This document shows positions 16,790-25,349 of a stretch of DNA of 64,000 bases, piece after piece (positions within the stretch are counted from its first letter, which is position 1; each line of letters starts with the position of its first letter). Source of the DNA: Lachnospiraceae bacterium. Its GTDB lineage: Bacteria; Bacillota; Clostridia; Lachnospirales; Lachnospiraceae. The translations under genes were made by a program, and so were the position numbers. The stretch spans positions 1-64,000 of the forward strand of contig JAPFDH010000129.1 in NCBI GenBank assembly GCA_026169045.1. Reading direction: 5' to 3'. Below the pieces are notes generated by a model. It saw nothing but the letters and a program-made list of their open reading frames with translations. It did no database searches and was not told where the DNA came from.

Positions 16790-18316
16790 GTGGAAGATAC
16801 AATATCAAAGGTGAAATGGAGCGTGAAAGAATTGAAGCTGAAAACCAGACTGTGGATTTCATTCGGCTGTATTATTCTTTTGCCAATATTGTTAATTTGT
16901 GCATCGGCAAAACTTTTGATACAGTACCAGCTTAGTGTCATTGACCGTACGTATAATGTGGAAAGTTCGGTGGAAGATATTTTCCCAAATACGACAAAAC
17001 TGTTTAATCGGCTGATGGCGCAGATGCAGGAAACGATTCGAAGAGATATTGAGCTGAATCCGGATAATTTTAAAGAGGATACGTATTTAAATCAATTGGG
17101 AGAAACTCTCCAGACCAAAGGATCTTATTTGATTGTCAGAAAAGGAGATGAGATTATTTTTGACAGCGGAGATCTGGAAAATATCTATCAGTATCTTCCG
17201 GAGGATGCAGAAGACAGTCAAGGGTATAGCAATGGTACGTATCTTGGTGGAGATCGATCCAAATTGGTAAAAGGGCAAAATATTGAATTTTCCGATGGAA
17301 CAAAAGGCACTGTTTTTATCGTTATGGAGGTAGATACCTGGATACCGGAACTAAAGGTCATGATCGCAGAATTGGTTATTACGGTGGTGGCAGTGCTGGT
17401 AGTGACGGCCGGGGTATTTATTTATTGGATTTATCGGTCTATATTAAAACCGATGAATGTATTAAAGGATGCTGCGAAAAACATCAAAGAAGGAAATCTT
17501 GATTTTAAAATCGAAGCCAATGAAAAAGATGAATTGGGAACCGTATGTGTCAGCTTTGAGGAAATGCGTGTGCGATTAAAGGAATCGGCAGAGGAAAAGG
17601 TGGAATTTGATAAAGAAAGCAAAGAACTGATCAGCAATATTTCCCATGATTTGAAAACACCGATTACAGCAATCAAAGGATATGTGGAAGGAATTATTGA
17701 TGGAGTGGCGGATACGCCGGAAAAAATGGATCGCTATATCCGGACCATTTACAATAAAGCCAATGACATGGATCGCTTGATTAATGAGCTGACATTTTAT
17801 TCTAAAATTGATACCAACCGGATTCCATATACGTTTTCTAAGATTAACGTGAAGGATTATTTTACAGATTGTGTGGAAGAAGTGGAATTGGATCTGGAGT
17901 CCAGAAATATTGAGTTTGGCTTTTATAATTATTGTGACGAATCCATTGTGATCATCGCTGATGCGGAACAGCTGAAGCGTGTAATCAACAATATTATCGG
18001 CAATTCCATTAAGTACTTTGATAAACCCAAAGGTAAAATCAATATTCGGATTAAAGATGTAGGAGATTTTATTCAGGTGGAGATTGAAGATAATGGAAAA
18101 GGAATTGCCCAGAAAGATCTGCCCTATATCTTTGATCGGTTTTATCGAACAGATTCTTCGAGAAATTCCTCAAAAGGTGGAAGCGGAATCGGTCTAGCCA
18201 TTGTCAAAAAGATTATAGAAGATCACGGCGGAAGAATATGGGCCACATCAAAAGAAGGAACAGGAACGATTATGTATTTTGTTCTGAGAAAATATCAGGA
18301 GGTTGTAAATGAGTAA
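16790..18316 (+). CDS. Membrane sensor histidine kinase (HAMP-HisKA-HATPase)
   Basis: A kinase of about 508 residues. TM1 is near residues 20-45 (ISFGCIILLPILLICASAKLLI) and TM2 near 190-215, enclosing an external sensor region of about 145 residues. A HAMP linker follows, then HisKA with NISHDLKTPITAIKGYVEG (phospho-acceptor His about residue 286), the N box IIGNSIKYF (around 400), G1 DNGKGIAQ and G2 GGSGIGLAI. The start is uncertain: GTG 16790 is the furthest upstream and has no good ribosome site; in-frame GTG or TTG codons up to 45 bp later are alternatives. It overlaps the response regulator by 8 bp, so the two are translationally coupled. The stimulus is unknown. Confidence 0.85.
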   Translation: MEDTISKVKWSVKELKLKTRLWISFGCIILLPILLICASAKLLIQYQLSVIDRTYNVESSVEDIFPNTTKLFNRLMAQMQETIRRDIELNPDNFKEDTYLNQLGETLQTKGSYLIVRKGDEIIFDSGDLENIYQYLPEDAEDSQGYSNGTYLGGDRSKLVKGQNIEFSDGTKGTVFIVMEVDTWIPELKVMIAELVITVVAVLVVTAGVFIYWIYRSILKPMNVLKDAAKNIKEGNLDFKIEANEKDELGTVCVSFEEMRVRLKESAEEKVEFDKESKELISNISHDLKTPITAIKGYVEGIIDGVADTPEKMDRYIRTIYNKANDMDRLINELTFYSKIDTNRIPYTFSKINVKDYFTDCVEEVELDLESRNIEFGFYNYCDESIVIIADAEQLKRVINNIIGNSIKYFDKPKGKINIRIKDVGDFIQVEIEDNGKGIAQKDLPYIFDRFYRTDSSRNSSKGGSGIGLAIVKKIIEDHGGRIWATSKEGTGTIMYFVLRKYQEVVNE

Positions 18317-18998
18317 AATATTAATTATAGAAGATGAAGAAAGCATTGCAGAGCTGGAGAAAGATTATTTGGAATTGAGCGGATTTGAAGTCCATATTGA
18401 AAATTCCGGAGATGCTGGTCTTCGGGAAGCACTGAACCAGGAGTATGATTTGTTTATTTTGGATTTGATGCTTCCGGGAGTGGATGGGTTTGAAATTTGC
18501 AGAAAGATCAGAGAGGTGAAAAATACCCCTATTTTAATGGTTTCGGCAAAACGGGATGACATTGATAAGATCCGTGGTCTGGGGCTGGGAGCAGATGATT
18601 ATATTACAAAGCCATTTAGTCCCAGTGAACTGGTGGCTCGTGTCAAAGCACATTTGGCACGGTATGAGCGTCTGATAGGCAGTGCTATGCCGAAAAACGA
18701 TATTATTGAAATTCGGGGTATAAAAATTGACAAGACGGCAAGAAGAGTCTGGATTAACGGAGAAGAAAAACAATTTACGACAAAAGAATTTGATTTATTG
18801 ACCTTTTTGGCTGAACATCCCAATCATGTTTATACAAAGGAAGAGCTGTTCCGCGAAATATGGGATATGGAATCCATAGGTGAAATTGCTACCGTGACAG
18901 TGCATATAAAGAAAATCCGTGAAAAGATTGAATTTGATACTGCAAAGCCGCAGTACATAGAAACCATTTGGGGTGTGGGCTACCGCTTTAAGGTATGA
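18309..18998 (+). CDS. OmpR/PhoB-family response regulator
   Basis: A 229-residue regulator with a receiver domain (1-120) and a winged-helix DNA-binding domain (130-229). Acidic residues E9/D10/E11, the phospho-acceptor D52 (FILDLMLPG), a switch Ser (MVSAKRDD) and K in YITKPFSP are all present. The C-terminal signature TVTVHIKKIREKIE...IWGVGYRF is typical of OmpR proteins. Its ATG lies within the end of the kinase gene, so this is a cognate pair. The order kinase then regulator is the less common arrangement. Targets cannot be read from the window. Confidence 0.92.
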   Translation: MSKILIIEDEESIAELEKDYLELSGFEVHIENSGDAGLREALNQEYDLFILDLMLPGVDGFEICRKIREVKNTPILMVSAKRDDIDKIRGLGLGADDYITKPFSPSELVARVKAHLARYERLIGSAMPKNDIIEIRGIKIDKTARRVWINGEEKQFTTKEFDLLTFLAEHPNHVYTKEELFREIWDMESIGEIATVTVHIKKIREKIEFDTAKPQYIETIWGVGYRFKV

Positions 18999-19111
18999 TG
19001 AAAAAGTTCTAAAAAAAGTTTTATATTTCTAACAGAAAGAGTATGGACGATCCTGACAGCATGTGCTAAAATGGAACACAACAGAAAAATTATCTATAAT
19101 GAGGAGAGGAA

Positions 19112-19768
19112 ATGGACAAACAATATATCCTGTTTGATTTAGATGGGACATTGACAGATCCCATGGAAGGGATCACCAGATCAGCACAGCATGCGTTAAA
19201 ACATTTTGGAATTGATGTGCCGGATCATACATCACTGGATTTTTTTATCGGGCCTCCGCTTCGTGATACATTTAAGGAGCGGTATGGAATGAATGATGAT
19301 GATGCAGATGAAGCAATTCGTATTTTTCGCGAATATTTTGAACCTAAGGGAATCTTTGAAAATGAAATTTATGAGGGGATTCCAAGCTTATTGGAACATT
19401 TAACGCAGGCAGGCAGGAGTCTTATTTTGGCCACTTCCAAACCGGTGGATTTTGCAGAACGGATTTTAGAATATTTTGACATAAAAGATTATTTTGATTT
19501 CGTGGCAGGAAGTACAATGGATGAGAGACGGGCAGATAAGGAAGATGTCATTGGCTATGCATTAGAGGAATGTCAGCTAATTGACCTATCGGAACTTGTT
19601 ATGGTAGGGGATCGAAAGTATGACATTCAGGCGGCAAAGGCATTTGGTATTTACACCATAGGTGTGTTATACGGCTATGGCTCGAAAGAAGAGCTGAAAA
19701 AAGCAGGAGCCGATTGCCTGGTGAAATCAGTGGACGAGCTGGAAGAAGTTTTGCTTGAGGAAGAATAG
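19112..19768 (+). CDS. HAD-superfamily phosphatase (phosphoglycolate phosphatase-like)
   Basis: A 218-residue HAD hydrolase with an alpha-helical C1 cap. Motif I FDLDGTLTD gives nucleophile D9 and acid D11, motif II is the T of ILATSK (around residue 108), motif III is the K at about 146 (ADKEDV), and motif IV is VMVGDRKYD (around 168). Close relatives are annotated Gph or pyrophosphatase PpaX; the sequence does not reveal the substrate. GAGGAGAGGAA precedes the ATG. It stands alone, followed by a terminator. Confidence 0.85.
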   Translation: MDKQYILFDLDGTLTDPMEGITRSAQHALKHFGIDVPDHTSLDFFIGPPLRDTFKERYGMNDDDADEAIRIFREYFEPKGIFENEIYEGIPSLLEHLTQAGRSLILATSKPVDFAERILEYFDIKDYFDFVAGSTMDERRADKEDVIGYALEECQLIDLSELVMVGDRKYDIQAAKAFGIYTIGVLYGYGSKEELKKAGADCLVKSVDELEEVLLEEE

Positions 19769-19769
19769 G

Positions 19770-19837
19770 GAACCTGGACGTTTTTGTGTGTAGGGTGTAT
19801 TTAGGCATCCAATACATAAAAATGTCCGGGTTCTTTT
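19770..19837 (+). terminator. Intrinsic terminator after the HAD phosphatase
   Basis: A long imperfect stem pairs GAACCTGGACGTTTTTGTGT with ACATAAAAATGTCCGGGTTC, followed by TTTT. The T-run is immediately followed by the GH51 upstream region. Confidence 0.75.
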
Positions 19838-19904
19838 GCTGTTGAATGAAAAAAGAAAAGAAACCGACTGTGTCGGAAAAAAATATGAAATGAGGTGGAA
19901 GGCG

Positions 19905-21365
19905 ATGGAAAAAGAAATCAAAAGGAAAGCGGGGTTTCATATCAGCCCGTATCTTCACAGTACATTTGGAGAAATTCTGGGTACACTGATTTACGATGGT
20001 ACCTGGGTGGGAAAGGATTCTCCTATTCCAAATGTTAATGGTATACGGAAAGATGTGATTGATGGAATGAAAGAATGCGGTATTACAGCAATTCGATGGC
20101 CGGGGGGATGTGCGGCTGATCATTATCATTGGAAAGATGGAATAGGAAAAGAGAGAAAAAGAAGGCTTGCATGCTCCGGACAGCCCAACGATTTTGGTAC
20201 AGATGAATTTATGGAATTATGTCGTCTGGTAGGAGCAGAACCTATTTTGGTTGCAAATGTCGCTACGGGAACGCCGGAAGAGTTTGCCGACTGGTATGAA
20301 TACTGTAATGGGGATGCTGATACAAAATACGGTTCCCTGCGTGCGCAAAACGGCCATCCCAAGCCATACGGTGTCCGTTTCTGGGGGATCGGTAATACCG
20401 ATGAAAATGTATGGCATATGGCGTTTAACGATCCGAAACAATATGGACAGAACTTTCTGCGTTTCAGAACGGCGATTATGCATGCTTTAAAGGATGTGCA
20501 GCTAATAGGGCTCGGTTTGAGTGAACGGCATGAAACCTATGGGTGGGTGGAAAATTTCTTAGAATATGTTACCCATGGAAAACGCTGGAAAGGACCGGAT
20601 TATTTAAGTGTACATCATTATATAGGAGCGGCCAAGGGGCGTTACGAGGCGTGCGGAGATGCTGTGGAGTATTCGGATGAAGCATATTATTTTACACTGG
20701 ATAGTATAAAAGCCTACCAGGCCGATATTGATTTGCATCGGATTTATATTGCACAGCATACGTCTGATCAATATCCTACAAAAATATGCTTTGATGAGTG
20801 GGGATTATGGCATTTGGATGCGACGGATGAGACGGGACTCAGGCAGAGACAGACGATGCGGGATGCGCTGTTTGCCGGATTGAGTCTGCATGTATTCTAT
20901 CGAAACAGTGATATTGTGGAATTTGCCATGGAGACCCAGTACGCCAATGTATTACAGAGTCTTTTTGAAACCGATGGAGAGGTATTTGTAAAAACACCTA
21001 CATTTTATGCTATGAAGTTGTTAAAAGAACACCTGGGAAATGATCTGTGTGATATATCCTTTGGTATAGAAGATCCTATGCTGGATATTTGTACATCCAT
21101 CTCACCGGAGGGGAAGAAGGTAGTAATTTCCGTAATTAATAAAAGTCTGACAGAGGATAAGGTTATTGCAGTGCCTGAATGTCTATCTGGTTACGATATT
21201 ATTTCCGCAGAAGAAATTGCGCCAGTGTGCGTCAGAATGGAAAATACGGCAGAACATCCGGAACAAATCCATATAGAAAACGTAAACAACCTGGAACCTG
21301 GATGGCTGAAAGCAAAGAAGCACAGTATGGTACGTTACTGCCTGGAAAAGGGAGAAAAAGAATAA
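19905..21365 (+). CDS. Alpha-L-arabinofuranosidase-like protein, GH51 type, atypical acid/base motif
   Basis: A 486-residue cytoplasmic enzyme related to GH51 arabinofuranosidases, which release terminal arabinofuranose from arabinan or arabinoxylan oligosaccharides. Features are the barrel start [34 protein letters not shown] (around residue 65), [16 protein letters not shown] and the nucleophile E298 in CFDEWGLW. The acid/base segment normally reads GNE; here it reads IGNTDENVW (N164-T165-D166-E167), so the Glu directly after Asn is missing. ATG 19905 is preferred because GAGGTGGAAGG lies upstream and longer starts lack a site. It stands alone between the HAD terminator and the rpmG promoter. 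Confidence 0.8.
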   Translation: MEKEIKRKAGFHISPYLHSTFGEILGTLIYDGTWVGKDSPIPNVNGIRKDVIDGMKECGITAIRWPGGCAADHYHWKDGIGKERKRRLACSGQPNDFGTDEFMELCRLVGAEPILVANVATGTPEEFADWYEYCNGDADTKYGSLRAQNGHPKPYGVRFWGIGNTDENVWHMAFNDPKQYGQNFLRFRTAIMHALKDVQLIGLGLSERHETYGWVENFLEYVTHGKRWKGPDYLSVHHYIGAAKGRYEACGDAVEYSDEAYYFTLDSIKAYQADIDLHRIYIAQHTSDQYPTKICFDEWGLWHLDATDETGLRQRQTMRDALFAGLSLHVFYRNSDIVEFAMETQYANVLQSLFETDGEVFVKTPTFYAMKLLKEHLGNDLCDISFGIEDPMLDICTSISPEGKKVVISVINKSLTEDKVIAVPECLSGYDIISAEEIAPVCVRMENTAEHPEQIHIENVNNLEPGWLKAKKHSMVRYCLEKGEKE

Positions 21366-21382
21366 GAGAAAGAAAAAAGATC

Positions 21383-21411
21383 TTGACGTCTTTTACAGCT
21401 TATGCTATAGT
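21383..21411 (+). promoter_or_regulatory. Strong promoter of rpmG-secE-nusG
   Basis: TTGACG (21383-21388), a 17-bp spacer and TATAGT (21406-21411), 18 bp after the GH51 stop. Transcription is predicted near 21418. Confidence 0.85.
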
Positions 21412-21416
21412 ATAAA

Positions 21417-21446
21417 GGCGTTTGGAAGACGCCAGGTCTTTTTTTT
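21417..21446 (+). promoter_or_regulatory. 5-prime-terminal hairpin plus T8 in the rpmG-secE-nusG leader
   Basis: GGCGTTT-GGA-AGACGCC (21417-21433) begins at the predicted first transcribed base and is followed 5 bp later by eight T. It could be an early terminator/attenuator or an mRNA-stabilising 5-prime stem. Confidence 0.55.
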
Positions 21447-21498
21447 ATGCAAAAAAATGATCTGGAATGAAATTAAAATACAAGTGGAGGTGGAAGTT

Positions 21499-21648
21499 GT
21501 GCGCGTAAATATCACATTGGCATGTACGGAGTGTAAGCAGCGTAATTACACCATGACGAAGGAAAAGAAAAATCATCCTGATCGTATGGAAACAAAGAAG
21601 TACTGCAGATTCTGTAAGAGACACACATCACACAAGGAAACCAAATAA
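21499..21648 (+). CDS. rpmG: Ribosomal protein L33
   Basis: A 49-residue zinc-ribbon ribosomal protein of the large subunit near the E site. Two CxxC pairs (CTEC around residue 9 and CRFC around 36) show the zinc-binding, C-plus form. The GTG at 21499 is chosen because GGAGGTGG lies 8 bp upstream and the protein then begins [12 protein letters not shown], the family's usual N terminus; longer starts would add an odd tail. First gene of the rpmG-secE-nusG-rplK-rplA series. Confidence 0.92.
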   Translation: MRVNITLACTECKQRNYTMTKEKKNHPDRMETKKYCRFCKRHTSHKETK

Positions 21649-21675
21649 GTATTTTTCAGGCTAAGGAGTGAAAGT

Positions 21676-21906
21676 ATGGGAAAATCTGAAAAGAAGAAGA
21701 ACGGGAAAAGCGTTTTGACTTCCGTACAGGGCTTCTTCAAGGGTCTCAAGTCTGAATTTAAGAAGATTATCTGGCCAGATAAAGAATCACTTGGCAGACA
21801 GACAGTGGCAGTACTGGTAGTTTCAATTGTACTGTGTGTGGTCATCCGTTTGTTGGATATGATCATGCAATATGGAATTGGATTCTTAGAAACTATGATT
21901 CAGTAA
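21676..21906 (+). CDS. secE: Preprotein translocase subunit SecE
   Basis: A 76-residue single-span SecE that clamps the SecY channel. The amphipathic segment GLKSEFKKIIWPDKESL (about residues 23-39) with the conserved WP motif precedes one transmembrane helix (VAVLVVSIVLCVVIRLLDMI, about 44-63). The cytosolic N terminus is Lys-rich. AAGGAG lies before ATG 21676. It sits in the universal position between rpmG and nusG. Confidence 0.93.
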   Translation: MGKSEKKKNGKSVLTSVQGFFKGLKSEFKKIIWPDKESLGRQTVAVLVVSIVLCVVIRLLDMIMQYGIGFLETMIQ

Positions 21907-21919
21907 GTGAGGTAATCAT

Positions 21920-22435
21920 ATGGCAGAAGCGCAGTGGTATGTTGTTCATACCTATTCGGGTTATGAAAACAAAGTCAAGATGGATATCGAAAAGACGATT
22001 GAAAACCGCAAGCTGCAGGATCAAATCCTGGAAGTATCCGTTCCGTTGCAGGATGCAATTGAAGTTAAGAACGGAGTTAAGAAACAGGTTCAGAGAAAAC
22101 TGTTCCCTGGTTATGTCCTGCTGAAGATGATTATGAATGATGATACCTGGTATGTTGTGCGTAATACGCGTGGTGTGACAGGTTTCGTTGGGCCGGGATC
22201 AAAACCAGTACCTCTCAGTGAAAAAGAAATTGAGAATATGGGATTCCGTGTGGCAGAAGTGGAAGTTGATTTCGAAGTAGGAGATACTGTGATGGTAACT
22301 TCCGGTGCATGGGCAGATACTGTCGGCATCGTAAAGGAAATCAATACGCAGAAGCAGATCGTCACCATTATTGTTGACATGTTTGGCCGTGAGACATCGG
22401 TTGAATTGAACTTTACAGAAGTAAAGAAGATGTAA
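21920..22435 (+). CDS. nusG: Transcription termination/antitermination factor NusG
   Basis: A 171-residue NusG that binds RNA polymerase and modulates pausing and termination. The NGN domain opens MAEAQWYVVHTYSGYENKVK and carries RKLFPGYVLLKM and RNTRGVTGFVGPG; the C-terminal KOW domain is FEVGDTVMVTSGAWADTVG. Length is normal for Firmicutes. It starts 13 bp after secE. The next gene, rplK, has its own L1-binding leader. Confidence 0.95.
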   Translation: MAEAQWYVVHTYSGYENKVKMDIEKTIENRKLQDQILEVSVPLQDAIEVKNGVKKQVQRKLFPGYVLLKMIMNDDTWYVVRNTRGVTGFVGPGSKPVPLSEKEIENMGFRVAEVEVDFEVGDTVMVTSGAWADTVGIVKEINTQKQIVTIIVDMFGRETSVELNFTEVKKM

Positions 22436-22470
22436 CAAGGAAGTTTAACGTCAGAATTTTGATTCTGATC

Positions 22471-22498
22471 GTGGGAGGGAAAATCCCGCCAATACCAC
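22471..22498 (+). promoter_or_regulatory. L1-protein binding leader upstream of rplK (23S rRNA mimic)
   Basis: GTGGGAGGG - AAAATCCCGCCA - ATACCAC reproduces the two strands of the L1-stalk base of 23S rRNA (GGTGGGAGG ... GAAATACCACC), the natural L1 target. A stem TCAGAAT/ATTCTGA lies just upstream (22451-22468). L1 bound here would repress rplK translation, as known from other bacteria. Confidence 0.75.
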
Positions 22499-22519
22499 AT
22501 TATTTTAGGAGGTGCCACA

Positions 22520-22945
22520 ATGGCAAAGAAAGTTACAGGTTATATTAAATTACAGATTCCTGCTGGAAAGGCTACACCAGCTCCGCCAGTTGGTCCTGCA
22601 CTTGGACAGCATGGTGTGAATATCGTACAGTTTACAAAGGAGTTTAATGCAAAGACAGCAGACAAGGGTGATTTAATCATTCCTGTTGTTATTACTGTAT
22701 ATGCAGACAGAAGCTTTAGCTTTATCTTAAAGACTCCGCCGGCAGCCGTATTATTAAAGAAGGCTTGCAATATCAAGTCCGGTTCTGCAGTTCCGAACAA
22801 GACAAAGGTAGCAACCATTTCCAAGGAAGAAGTTCAGAAGATTGCTGAATTAAAGATGCCAGATCTGAATGCTGCCAGCTTAGAAGCAGCAATCAGCATG
22901 ATTTCCGGTACAGCCCGCAGTATGGGTATCCAGGTTGTTGACTAA
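22520..22945 (+). CDS. rplK: Ribosomal protein L11
   Basis: A 141-residue L11, the stalk-base protein of the large subunit that contacts 23S rRNA and EF-G. The N-terminal domain includes [32 protein letters not shown] with the conserved proline-rich linker; the C-terminal RNA-binding domain ends [23 protein letters not shown] precedes ATG 22520. It is downstream of nusG and has an L1-type leader. Confidence 0.97.
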   Translation: MAKKVTGYIKLQIPAGKATPAPPVGPALGQHGVNIVQFTKEFNAKTADKGDLIIPVVITVYADRSFSFILKTPPAAVLLKKACNIKSGSAVPNKTKVATISKEEVQKIAELKMPDLNAASLEAAISMISGTARSMGIQVVD

Positions 22946-23007
22946 TTGAAACGTTGTTGAACAAAATAAGAAGGTTACCGCAATAAAAATAACCGTTATT
23001 AGATTAC

Positions 23008-23035
23008 GTGGGAGGGAAGTTCCCGCAAATACCAC
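23008..23035 (+). promoter_or_regulatory. Second L1-protein binding leader, upstream of rplA
   Basis: GTGGGAGGG - AAGTTCCCGCAA - ATACCAC is nearly identical to the element before rplK and again matches the rRNA L1 site. It ends one base before the AGGAGG ribosome site of rplA (23037-23042), so L1 binding would directly occlude translation of its own gene. Confidence 0.75.
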
Positions 23036-23050
23036 TAGGAGGTTTATATA

Positions 23051-23749
23051 ATGAAAAGAGGAAAAAAGTACGCAGAGGCCGCTAAATTAATCGACCGTGC
23101 TACACTTTATGACAGAGATGAAGCAATCGCTTTAGTAAAGAAAGCTTCTACTGCAAAATTTGATGAAACAGTTGAAGCTCATATCAGAACTGGCTGTGAT
23201 GGACGTCATGCAGACCAGCAGATTCGTGGTGCAGTTGTTCTGCCACATGGAACAGGTAAGTCTGTACGTGTTCTTGTATTCGCAAAGGGTGATAAGGCTG
23301 ATCAGGCTTTAGCAGCTGGTGCAGAATATGTTGGAGCAGAAGAATTGATCCCAAAGATTCAGAACGAAGGCTGGTTAGACTTTGATGTAGTTGTTGCTAC
23401 ACCGGATATGATGGGTGTTGTTGGTCGTTTGGGACGTGTTCTCGGACCTAAGGGCTTAATGCCAAACCCAAAAGCTGGTACTGTAACAATGGATGTAACA
23501 AAGGCTGTAAATGATATCAAAGCTGGTAAGATTGAGTACAGACTGGACAAGACAAATATTATCCACGTGCCAGTTGGTAAAGTTTCCTTTACAGAGGAAC
23601 AGTTACAGGACAACTTCCAGACGCTTATTGATGCAATCCTGAAAGCAAAACCAGCTACATTAAAAGGACAGTATTTAAAGAGTGTTACTCTGACATCTAC
23701 AATGGGTCCTGGAGTGAAGTTAAATGTTACAAAATTAGCTAACGCTTAA
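23051..23749 (+). CDS. rplA: Ribosomal protein L1
   Basis: A 232-residue L1, forming the mobile stalk that guides deacylated tRNA out of the E site; it is also the classical autoregulator of the L11-L1 operon. Recognised from [16 protein letters not shown], the domain II stretch [27 protein letters not shown] and the C-terminal [21 protein letters not shown] lies 8 bp before the ATG, directly after the L1-binding leader. Confidence 0.97.
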   Translation: MKRGKKYAEAAKLIDRATLYDRDEAIALVKKASTAKFDETVEAHIRTGCDGRHADQQIRGAVVLPHGTGKSVRVLVFAKGDKADQALAAGAEYVGAEELIPKIQNEGWLDFDVVVATPDMMGVVGRLGRVLGPKGLMPNPKAGTVTMDVTKAVNDIKAGKIEYRLDKTNIIHVPVGKVSFTEEQLQDNFQTLIDAILKAKPATLKGQYLKSVTLTSTMGPGVKLNVTKLANA

Positions 23750-23800
23750 TTGTAGCAGTATTGTTATAAAAAATAAAACAGATAAAATCTGATTTATGGA

Positions 23801-23829
23801 TTGACAAAATAGATTGTGTGTGTTATAAT
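23801..23829 (+). promoter_or_regulatory. Consensus promoter of rplJ-rplL
   Basis: TTGACA (23801-23806), a 17-bp spacer and TATAAT (23824-23829): a perfect match to the housekeeping sigma consensus. Confidence 0.92.
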
Positions 23830-23835
23830 ACACAT

Positions 23836-24010
23836 CGTTCTGCGGTTGAATACAAACGCAGACAGGCCGAAGACAGCAGGTGTCGTAAGACGTAAGGAGA
23901 AAACGCCTGCCCAGGTGATAAAGATTATCATTGAGATAAAACTTGGGGCCCTTCTGTCTTCGCAGAAGGGCTTTTCGGCGCACCTGTCGAGCGTCTTGGC
24001 GGGTGCATAG
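23836..24010 (+). ncRNA. L10 ribosomal protein leader
   Basis: A structured leader of about 190 nt before rplJ. It includes the GAAGACAGCAGGTGTCGTAAG segment with its complementary GCACCTGTCGAGCGTCTTGG end (23870s and 23981-24000) and an inner terminator-like hairpin GCCCTTCTG / CAGAAGGGC followed by TTTT. Position and sequence agree with the known L10 leader, where the L10(L12)4 complex represses its own operon. Confidence 0.82.
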
Positions 24011-24035
24011 AAATCTAATAAGGAGGACATAATCA

Positions 24036-24521
24036 ATGGCTAAAGTAGAAGTAAAGCAGCCGATCGTTGCAGAGATTTCCGAGCTGTTAGACGGAGCTCA
24101 GACTGCTGTTTTAGTAGACCATCGTGGATTGACTGTTGAACAGGATACTCAGCTTCGTAAGCAGTTGAGAGAAGCAGGCGTTCATTATAAGGTTTACAAA
24201 AACACTATGATCCGTTTTGCAATTAAGGGAACAGAATTTGAATCTCTGGGAGCACATTTGGAAGGACCTACAGCTCTGGCTACATGTAAGACAGATGCTA
24301 CAGCTGCAGCAAGAATCCTGTTCGAATTTGCTAAGAAGAATCCGGCTCTTGAATTAAAAGCAGGTGTCGTAGAAGGTAACTACTACGATCAGAAGGGTAT
24401 TGCAGTTATTGCTACAATCCCATCAAGAGAAGTTTTGCTTTCCAAGTTCCTTGGAAGCATTCAGTCTCCTATCACAAACTTTGCTCGTGTTATCAAGCAG
24501 ATTGCAGAGAAGGAAGCGTAA
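24036..24521 (+). CDS. rplJ: Ribosomal protein L10
   Basis: A 161-residue L10 that anchors the L7/L12 dimers to the ribosome. It opens MAKVEVKQPIVAEISELLDG and contains DHRGLTVEQDTQLRKQLREAGVHYKVYKNTM; the C-terminal helix that carries L7/L12 dimers is at about residues 135-161. AAGGAGG lies upstream of the ATG. It is preceded by a consensus promoter and the L10 leader. Confidence 0.97.
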   Translation: MAKVEVKQPIVAEISELLDGAQTAVLVDHRGLTVEQDTQLRKQLREAGVHYKVYKNTMIRFAIKGTEFESLGAHLEGPTALATCKTDATAAARILFEFAKKNPALELKAGVVEGNYYDQKGIAVIATIPSREVLLSKFLGSIQSPITNFARVIKQIAEKEA

Positions 24522-24616
24522 TTGCCGCTTAATGGCAGCCGTAATATGACGGCATAACTGTTATAGGATAACAGATAGAAAAACTATAATTAAGATTAAA
24601 ATGGAGGAATAAAATA

Positions 24617-24991
24617 ATGGCTAAGTTAACAGCAGCAGAAATGATCGAAGCTATCAAAGAGATGACTGTATTAGAGTTAAATGAACTGGTAAAGGCTTGC
24701 GAAGAAGAATTTGGTGTATCCGCAGCAGCAGGTGTTGTAGTTGCAGCAGCAGGTGGTGCAGCAGAAGCAGCTGAAGAAAAGACAGAATTTGATGTTGAGC
24801 TGACAGAAGTTGGTGCAAACAAGGTTAAGGTTATCAAGGTTGTTCGTGAAGCTACAGGTCTGGGCTTAAAGGAAGCTAAGGAACTGGTTGACGGAGCTCC
24901 AAAGGTAATCAAGGCTGGTGCTTCTAAGGAAGAAGCAGAAGATATCAAGAAGAAACTGGAAGCAGAAGGCGCAAAGGCTACTCTGAAATAA
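24617..24991 (+). CDS. rplL: Ribosomal protein L7/L12
   Basis: A 124-residue stalk protein that recruits translational GTPases. The N-terminal dimerisation region ([18 protein letters not shown]) is followed by an Ala-rich hinge (about residues 37-54) and the compact C-terminal domain with [26 protein letters not shown]. The 95-bp gap after rplJ contains a GCCGTAATATGACGGC hairpin that may tune the higher expression of rplL. A terminator follows, and rpoB is not next. Confidence 0.97.
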   Translation: MAKLTAAEMIEAIKEMTVLELNELVKACEEEFGVSAAAGVVVAAAGGAAEAAEEKTEFDVELTEVGANKVKVIKVVREATGLGLKEAKELVDGAPKVIKAGASKEEAEDIKKKLEAEGAKATLK

Positions 24992-25008
24992 TTTCAGTGA
25001 CGAATATA

Positions 25009-25044
25009 AAAACCCGAAAGTTCAATATGACTTTCGGGTTTTTT
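25009..25044 (+). terminator. Intrinsic terminator after rplL
   Basis: AACCCGAAAGT / ACTTTCGGGTT stem with T6. Confidence 0.9.
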
Positions 25045-25060
25045 GTATATTCAAAATGCA

Positions 25061-25104
25061 AAACAAAAAACAGCTCTCTATAATTTTGGTAATTATAGAG
25101 AGCT
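25061..25104 (-). terminator. Intrinsic terminator of the tRNA-Pro gene
   Basis: On the minus strand CAGCTCTCTATAATT pairs with AATTATAGAGAGCTG and is followed by a T-rich tract (plus-strand A-rich 25061-25069). It is 14 bp beyond the tRNA 3-prime end. Confidence 0.85.
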
Positions 25105-25117
25105 GCTTTATAACTAG

Positions 25118-25191
25118 TCGGGGCGACAAGATTTGAACTTGCGACCTCATGAACCCCATTCATGCGCGCTACCAAGCTGCGCCACGCCCCG
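25118..25191 (-). tRNA. tRNA-Pro (anticodon GGG)
   Basis: 74 nt that fold fully. The acceptor stem CGGGGCG/CGCCCCG starts with the C1-G72 pair and A73 discriminator typical of proline tRNA. The D arm is GCGC-AGCTTGGTA-GCGC, the anticodon stem CATGA/TCATG with loop ATGGGGT (GGG at 34-36), and the T arm GCAAG-TTCAAAT-CTTGT. CCA is not encoded. It has its own terminator and faces the rplL operon. Confidence 0.93.
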
Positions 25192-25349
25192 GTCAAATAC
25201 TTGTATAGTATAACAGGATTGGATGAAGTTGTAAAGAGGTTTTATAAAGAAATATGAAATTCTTAATGCATTGTTTTAGTGGAAATGATATAATGTTTTT
25301 GCAATAGCAAAGCAGTGATTTGATTCATGTGAGGTAAGGAAAAAAGAAA

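Noticed and set aside
24978-25196. 72-codon minus-strand frame containing the tRNA
   Set aside because: It is a translation of tRNA-Pro and its terminator.
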